Of a stretch of 26,720 nucleotides of DNA, positions 22,684 to 26,720 are shown in pieces; within the stretch, counting starts at the first letter, position 1, and each line of letters starts with the position of its first letter. A program made the position numbers and the translations under genes. Under the pieces are notes generated by a model. The model ran no database searches. It was not told the DNA's origin and saw only the letters and a list, made by a program, of their open reading frames with translations. The stretch covers positions 1 through 26,720 of the forward strand of contig JBDNYM010000029.1 of the NCBI GenBank assembly GCA_047722305.1, written 5' to 3'. Source of the stretch: JAKVJE01 sp047722305 (lineage in GTDB: Bacteria > Actinomycetota > Actinomycetes > Actinomycetales > Microbacteriaceae).

Positions 22684-24435
22684 TCAGGCGGCGGCGGCGT
22701 CCGCCGCGATCAGGTCGAGCAGGCGGCGGCGCCGCTGCTCCTGCACCACTGGATCGGGGACGGGCAGCGACGCCAGCAGGCGCTGCGTGTAGGCGTCCTG
22801 CGGCGCCCCCAGCACCTCGTCGTTGGTGCCTTCCTCGACCAGGATGCCGTGGTGCAGCACCCCGATCCGGTCGGCCACCTGGTCGACCACGGCCAGGTCG
22901 TGCGTGATGAACAGGCACGCGAACCGCAGCCGCTGCTGCAGCTCGTGGAACAGCTCGAGCACCTTCGCCTGCACCGAGACGTCGAGGGCGCTGGTCGGCT
23001 CGTCGGCGATCAGCAGCATGGGGTCGAGCGCCAGCGCCCGGGCCAGGCTGGCCCGCTGCCGCTGGCCGCCCGAGAGCTCGTGCGGGTAGCGGTCGCCGTA
23101 GGCGCGGGGCAGCTGCACGGCTTCGAGCAGCTCGTCCACCCGGGCCCGGATCGCCTTCGCGCCGGTGATGGTGCGGTGGATGACGATCGGCTCCGCCACG
23201 CACTGCGCGATGGTGAGCAGCGGGTTGAAGCTCGACGCCGGGTCCTGGAACACGAAGCCGATGCGCTGCCGCACCGGGCGGAACTCCTTCTCGCGGAACC
23301 CGCGCATCTCGTGGCCGAAGACGGTCAGCGACCCGCCGGTGACCGGGGTGAGCCCGGCCACGGCGCGAGCGATGGTCGTCTTGCCGGAGCCCGACTCGCC
23401 CACCAGCCCGTACACCTCGCCGGCGCTGATACGGAAGTCGACGCCGGGCACGGCCACGTACCCAGCGGAGCGGAACCGGCCCGGGTACTGCACGCGGGCC
23501 TGCTGGGCGACCACCACCGGCTCGCCGAACGTCTGGGCCGGCCGCGGGTGCGCAGCCCGGTCGGCGCCCTCGCGGATGCGCGGCACGGCCGCGAGCAGGC
23601 GGCGCGTGTAGGCCGCCTTCGGATTGGTGAACAGCGTGCGCGAGTCCGTCTGCTCGACCACTTTGCCCTCGTACATGACCACCACGCGGTCGGACAGGTC
23701 CGCTACGACGCCCATGTTGTGCGTGATGATCAGCACCGAGGCGCCGAACTCATCCCGGCACAGCCGCAGCAGCTCCAGGATCTCCGCCTGGACGGTGACG
23801 TCGAGCGCGGTGGTCGGCTCGTCGGCGATGATCAGCCCGGGGTTCAGCAGCAGGGCCATGGCGATGATGACACGCTGCTTCTGCCCGCCCGAGAACTGGT
23901 GCGGGAAGTCGTCGATGCGCAGCTCGGGGTCGGGGATGCCGACCTTGGTGAGCATCTCGATCGACCGGCGCCGAATCTCGTGCCGGTTGGTGATGCCGTG
24001 GGCGCGCAGCCCCTCCGCCATCTGCCAACCGACCGTGTACACGGGGTTGAGCGCAGTGGAGGGCTCCTGGAAGATCATGGCGGCGTCGCGCCCGCGCAGC
24101 TCCCGCAGCCGGGTGCCGGTCAGCGACACCACATCCTGCGACTTCCCGGTGCCGCGCTGCGTGAGCAGCACCGCGCCGGAGGTGGTGGCGGTCTCGGGCA
24201 GCAGCCCGAGCACGGTCTGCGCCGTCACCGACTTGCCCGACCCGGACTCGCCCACCACGGCGACGATCTCGCGGGGATGCACCTCGAAGCTCACGCCATC
24301 CACGGCCTGGACGGCGCCCCGGTCGGAGGAGAACGCGACCCGCAGGTCGCGGACGTCGAGGGTGTCGGGAACGCCCTGGGCGGGCTCACCCTCGGTCGCG
24401 TGCCGGCCGGCCGGCGGCATCGAATGCGCAGTCAT
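22684..24435 (-). CDS. Peptide-type ABC importer, fused double ATPase subunit (DppD-DppF-like)
   Basis: This 583-residue protein contains two complete ABC ATPase domains in one chain. Domain 1 has Walker A GESGSGKS at 62-69, signature FSGGQKQR and Walker B LIIADEPTTALD. Domain 2 has Walker A GESGSGKT at 346-353, signature LSGGQRQR and Walker B LLIADEPTSALD. Each is followed by the C-terminal oligopeptide-type segment with the AYTRRLLAAVP / AYTQRLLASLP pattern typical of OppD/OppF families. It powers uptake through the two permeases encoded just upstream. ATG 24435 shares one base with the permease stop (TGATG); a longer upstream frame runs inside the permease and is rejected. Substrate could be di/oligopeptides, metal chelates or glycosides; no binding-protein gene is present to help decide. 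Confidence 0.95.
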   Translation of the reverse strand: MTAHSMPPAGRHATEGEPAQGVPDTLDVRDLRVAFSSDRGAVQAVDGVSFEVHPREIVAVVGESGSGKSVTAQTVLGLLPETATTSGAVLLTQRGTGKSQDVVSLTGTRLRELRGRDAAMIFQEPSTALNPVYTVGWQMAEGLRAHGITNRHEIRRRSIEMLTKVGIPDPELRIDDFPHQFSGGQKQRVIIAMALLLNPGLIIADEPTTALDVTVQAEILELLRLCRDEFGASVLIITHNMGVVADLSDRVVVMYEGKVVEQTDSRTLFTNPKAAYTRRLLAAVPRIREGADRAAHPRPAQTFGEPVVVAQQARVQYPGRFRSAGYVAVPGVDFRISAGEVYGLVGESGSGKTTIARAVAGLTPVTGGSLTVFGHEMRGFREKEFRPVRQRIGFVFQDPASSFNPLLTIAQCVAEPIVIHRTITGAKAIRARVDELLEAVQLPRAYGDRYPHELSGGQRQRASLARALALDPMLLIADEPTSALDVSVQAKVLELFHELQQRLRFACLFITHDLAVVDQVADRIGVLHHGILVEEGTNDEVLGAPQDAYTQRLLASLPVPDPVVQEQRRRRLLDLIAADAAAA

Positions 24436-25460
24436 CACTGGTCCTCCTTCGTCGCGCCCGCGCCGGGTGCGGAGACCGACGTGGCCTCCACATTGCCACC
24501 GGACGCCTTCACTGCCCGCCGCACCCGCAGCCGCGGATCGGCCAGGTCGTTCAAGCTCTCTCCCATCAGCGTGATGCCGAGCACCACCAGCACGATCGCC
24601 AGGCCGGGGAACACCGCCGTCCACCAAATGCCGCTGGTGACATCCGAGACCGCCTTGTTGAGGTCGTAGCCCCACTCGGCGGCCGCCGACGGCTCGATGC
24701 CGAACCCGAGGAAGCCCAGCCCGGCCAGAGTCAGGATGGCCTCGGACGCGTTCAGCGTCATGATCAGCGGCAGGGTGCGCACCGAGTTGCGCAGCACGTG
24801 CACGAACATGATCCGCCAATTCGACGAGCCCAGCACTCGGGCCGACTCGATGTAGGCCTCCGACTTAATGCGCACTACCTCCGAGCGCACCACCCGGAAG
24901 TACTGCGGCACGAACACCACGGTGATGGAGATGCCGGCGGCCAGGATGCCGCTCCACAGCCCCGACTGCCCGCCGCTGATGATGATCGCCATGACGATCG
25001 CCAGCAGCAGCGACGGGAACGCGTAGATCGCGTCCGAGACCATGACCAGGATGCGATCGAACCAGCCGCCGTAGTACCCGGCCAGCAGCCCGACGAAGAC
25101 GCCCAGGAAGATCGACAGCGCGATCGCGATGATGATCACCAGTAGGGCCGTCTGCGCGCCCCAGATCACGCGCGAGAGCACATCGTATCCCCCCTGGGTC
25201 GTGCCCAGCAGGTGCGCGGCCGACGGCGGCTGCTGGGCCCCGAAGCTGCCCCCGGCATTCGTGCGCAGCTGCCCGAACCCGTACGGGGCCAGCAGCGGGG
25301 CGAGCAGGGCGACGAGCACGAACAGCACCGTCAGCACCGTGCCGAGCACCAGCATGAACCGCTGCACGCCGATCGCCTCGTGGATCTGCCGCAGCACCGG
25401 CACCTGCCAGATGCTGAACGGCTCGCGGTCCGCCCGCCGGGCGGTCTTCGTCTCACTCAT
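24435..25460 (-). CDS. ABC importer permease, DppC-like
   Basis: This 341-residue membrane protein has an N-terminal membrane segment (about 36-60), the OppC_N-type extracytoplasmic loop ending in HLLGTTQGGYDVLSRVIWGAQ, and five further helices. The cytoplasmic EAA-type loop (SEAYIESARVLGSSNWRIMFVHVLRN) contacts the ATPase. GFLGFGIEPSAAAEWGYDL is typical of DppC/OppC. A C-terminal extension of about 30 residues (VKASGGNVEATSVSAPG) is low complexity. ATG 25460 is one base after the stop of the upstream permease gene (TGAGATG). It forms a heterodimer with the DppB-like subunit. Confidence 0.95.
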   Translation of the reverse strand: MSETKTARRADREPFSIWQVPVLRQIHEAIGVQRFMLVLGTVLTVLFVLVALLAPLLAPYGFGQLRTNAGGSFGAQQPPSAAHLLGTTQGGYDVLSRVIWGAQTALLVIIIAIALSIFLGVFVGLLAGYYGGWFDRILVMVSDAIYAFPSLLLAIVMAIIISGGQSGLWSGILAAGISITVVFVPQYFRVVRSEVVRIKSEAYIESARVLGSSNWRIMFVHVLRNSVRTLPLIMTLNASEAILTLAGLGFLGFGIEPSAAAEWGYDLNKAVSDVTSGIWWTAVFPGLAIVLVVLGITLMGESLNDLADPRLRVRRAVKASGGNVEATSVSAPGAGATKEDQ

Positions 25461-25461
25461 C

Positions 25462-26547
25462 TCAGTACCTCACTCGCGGGTCGATGATCGCCGCGGCGAT
25501 GTCGACGATGAAGTTGATGACGGCCACGATGACCGCGAGCAGCGCCACGATGCCCTGCACCGCCACGAAGTCGCGCGCCTGCAGGTACTGGGCCAGCATG
25601 AAGCCGAGCCCCTTCCACTCGAAGGTGGTCTCGGTGAGCACCGCCCCGCCCAGCAGCATGGCGGTCTGCATCCCCACCACCGTGATGATCGGGATGAGCG
25701 CGGGCCGCAGGGCGTGCCGGTTGAGCAGGCGGTGCTCGCTGACGCCGCGGGAGCGGGCCGAGGTGATGTAGTTGGCGCCGAAGGTGCCGATGACGTTGGT
25801 GCGCACCAGCCGGAGGAAGACCCCGGCGGTGAGCAGCCCCAGCGCGATCGCCGGCAGCACGAGGTGGGCGAAGACGTCGCCGATGAGCTGCGGGTTGCCG
25901 GTGCTGATCGCATCGATGGTGTAGAGCCCGGTGCGCACCGGCAGGGTCTGCAGGGTCAGCTCGCTCTGCGTGGTGGCGCGCCCGGAGACGGGCAGCACCC
26001 CCAGCCAGGTGGAGAACACGAGTTTCAGCAGCAGGCCGGCGAAGAACACCGGGGTGGCGTAGGTGAGGATGGCGAAGACGCGCAGGCCCGCGTCCTGCCA
26101 GTGATCCCGGAACCGGGCGGCCACCAGGCCGAGCGGGATGCCGACGATCAGTGCCACGAACAGCGCGTAGATGGCGAGCTCGAGCGTCGCCGAGCCGTAG
26201 GTCAGCAGCACCTGCGTGACCGGGATGTGGTCGCTGAGCGTCGTCCCGAAGTTGCCCCGCACCAGCTGCCCCAGATACTGCACGTACTGGAGCAGGACGG
26301 GCCGGTCGTAGCCGGCGTCGTGGATGCGCTGGGCCAGCTGGTCGGGAGGGAGTCGGCCGCCGAGCGCGGCCGTGATCGGGTCGCCGGTGACGCGCATGAG
26401 CAGGAAGACCAGCGTGACCAGGATGAAGATGGTCGGGAAGATCAGCAGGAACCGGACCAGGATGTACCGCCATAGCGCCCCGAACGCCGCGAGGCGGCGT
26501 CGCCCCCGCGTGTTGACCGGCGCGACGGCCGGACTCACCTCAGTCAC
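25462..26547 (-). CDS. ABC importer permease, DppB-like
   Basis: This 361-residue membrane protein is of the DppB/OppB type. TM1 is at about 27-48 (YILVRFLLIFPTIFILVTLVFL), followed by the family loop (ITAALGGRLPPDQLAQRIHDAGYDRPVLLQYVQYLGQLVRGNFGTTL...). The EAA-type loop reads RTNVIGTFGANYITSARSRGVSEHRLLNRHALRPALIPII, with LGGAVLTETTFEWKGLGFML near the C-terminus. I take GTG 26547 as the start because GGAGGAGAG lies about 8 nt upstream; an in-frame ATG further upstream (26589) has no such site. First gene of the transporter operon in this window; a substrate-binding protein gene would be expected further upstream, beyond the end of the window. Confidence 0.93.
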   Translation of the reverse strand: MTEVSPAVAPVNTRGRRRLAAFGALWRYILVRFLLIFPTIFILVTLVFLLMRVTGDPITAALGGRLPPDQLAQRIHDAGYDRPVLLQYVQYLGQLVRGNFGTTLSDHIPVTQVLLTYGSATLELAIYALFVALIVGIPLGLVAARFRDHWQDAGLRVFAILTYATPVFFAGLLLKLVFSTWLGVLPVSGRATTQSELTLQTLPVRTGLYTIDAISTGNPQLIGDVFAHLVLPAIALGLLTAGVFLRLVRTNVIGTFGANYITSARSRGVSEHRLLNRHALRPALIPIITVVGMQTAMLLGGAVLTETTFEWKGLGFMLAQYLQARDFVAVQGIVALLAVIVAVINFIVDIAAAIIDPRVRY

Positions 26548-26587
26548 GATATGCTCTCCTCCTCGCGGGGTCTCGGATCGGACCCGC

Positions 26588-26593
26588 ATCTTA
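26588..26593 (-). promoter_or_regulatory. Putative -10 of the ABC transporter operon
   Basis: The minus strand reads TAAGAT, about 40 nt upstream of the GTG start. A GGGTC/GACCC inverted repeat (26568-26585) lies between. The -35 would fall in the homopolymer region at the window end and cannot be read. If the operon starts further upstream with a binding-protein gene, this box may be chance. Confidence 0.35.
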
Positions 26594-26602
26594 CGACAGA
26601 GC

Positions 26603-26720
26603 GGGGGGGGGGGGGGGGGGGGGGGGGGGCGGGCCCCCCCCCCCCCCCCCGGCGGGGGGGGGGGGGGGCGCCGGCGGGGGGGGGGGGGGGGGGGGGGGGG
26701 GCCCCCCGTGGGGGGGGGGG
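26603..26720. repeat. Low-complexity G/C homopolymer at the window end, probable artefact
   Basis: From 26603 onward the sequence is almost entirely runs of G with blocks of C (for example 26634-26650), plus a single T and no A. It begins abruptly after normal sequence. This is unlike the rest of the window and unlike any known genetic element; it looks like failed base calling or bad assembly at a contig edge. Confidence 0.85.

Noticed and set aside
1..26720. Search for CRISPR arrays, IS elements, integrases, phage genes or toxin-antitoxin pairs
   Set aside because: No regularly spaced repeats, transposase or recombinase motifs, or short paired frames with ribosome sites were seen on either strand.

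Overview
The window is high-GC DNA (roughly 70% by eye) with dense, tightly packed genes. It most likely comes from an actinomycete (Actinomycetota), probably of Micrococcales / Microbacteriaceae type. The evidence is the gene order ileS-folC-rne-rplU-rpmA-obgE-proB-(proA)-nadD-rsfS-tRNA-Ala, a translational-type T-box in front of ileS, GTG starts, and TANNNT -10 elements. The genus cannot be named from sequence reading alone. Nearly everything is core genome; I see no phage, IS element, CRISPR array or defence island. Several components depart from the textbook form and are listed as findings.

Layout. (1) 93-1771, plus strand: a two-gene operon for a luciferase-like FMN-dependent monooxygenase and its partner FMN reductase. 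(2) 1772-2251: a stretch without an intact gene, holding what may be a frameshifted small membrane protein. (3) 2252-18329, all minus strand, read from right to left: ileS (with T-box leader), folC, rne/rng, rplU, rpmA, obgE, proB, a two-component regulator/kinase pair, proA, nadD, a Pro/Ala/His-rich membrane-anchored protein of unknown function, rsfS and tRNA-Ala(GGC). (4) 18688-19917, plus: a secreted coiled-coil protein ending in a transglycosylase-like domain, divergent from ileS. (5) 20061-22679, plus: valS. (6) 22684-26547, minus: a peptide-type ABC importer (two permeases and a fused double ATPase), convergent with valS. (7) 26603-26720: almost pure G/C homopolymer, probably a damaged contig end.

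How it fits together. The central minus-strand cluster joins translation and ribosome assembly (IleRS, L21, L27, ObgE, RsfS), RNA decay (RNase E/G), folate polyglutamylation (FolC), NAD synthesis (NadD) and the first two steps of proline synthesis (ProB, ProA). Junctions are often overlaps of 1-4 nt (ileS/folC, obgE/proB, regulator/kinase, unknown/rsfS) or gaps of 1-7 nt, which suggests translational coupling. There are internal control points: a clear promoter for rplU immediately after rne, a terminator-like hairpin between rpmA and obgE, and an apparently leaderless promoter at proA, downstream of the inserted two-component system.

Main oddities: the RNase E/G homologue has no zinc-link cysteine pair; a two-component system sits between proB and proA; ProB has no PUA domain; ValRS lacks the C-terminal coiled coil; IleRS is the long eukaryote-like form; and the unknown gene between nadD and rsfS has a conserved-looking plan. 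I did not find a convincing wholly new multi-gene system.
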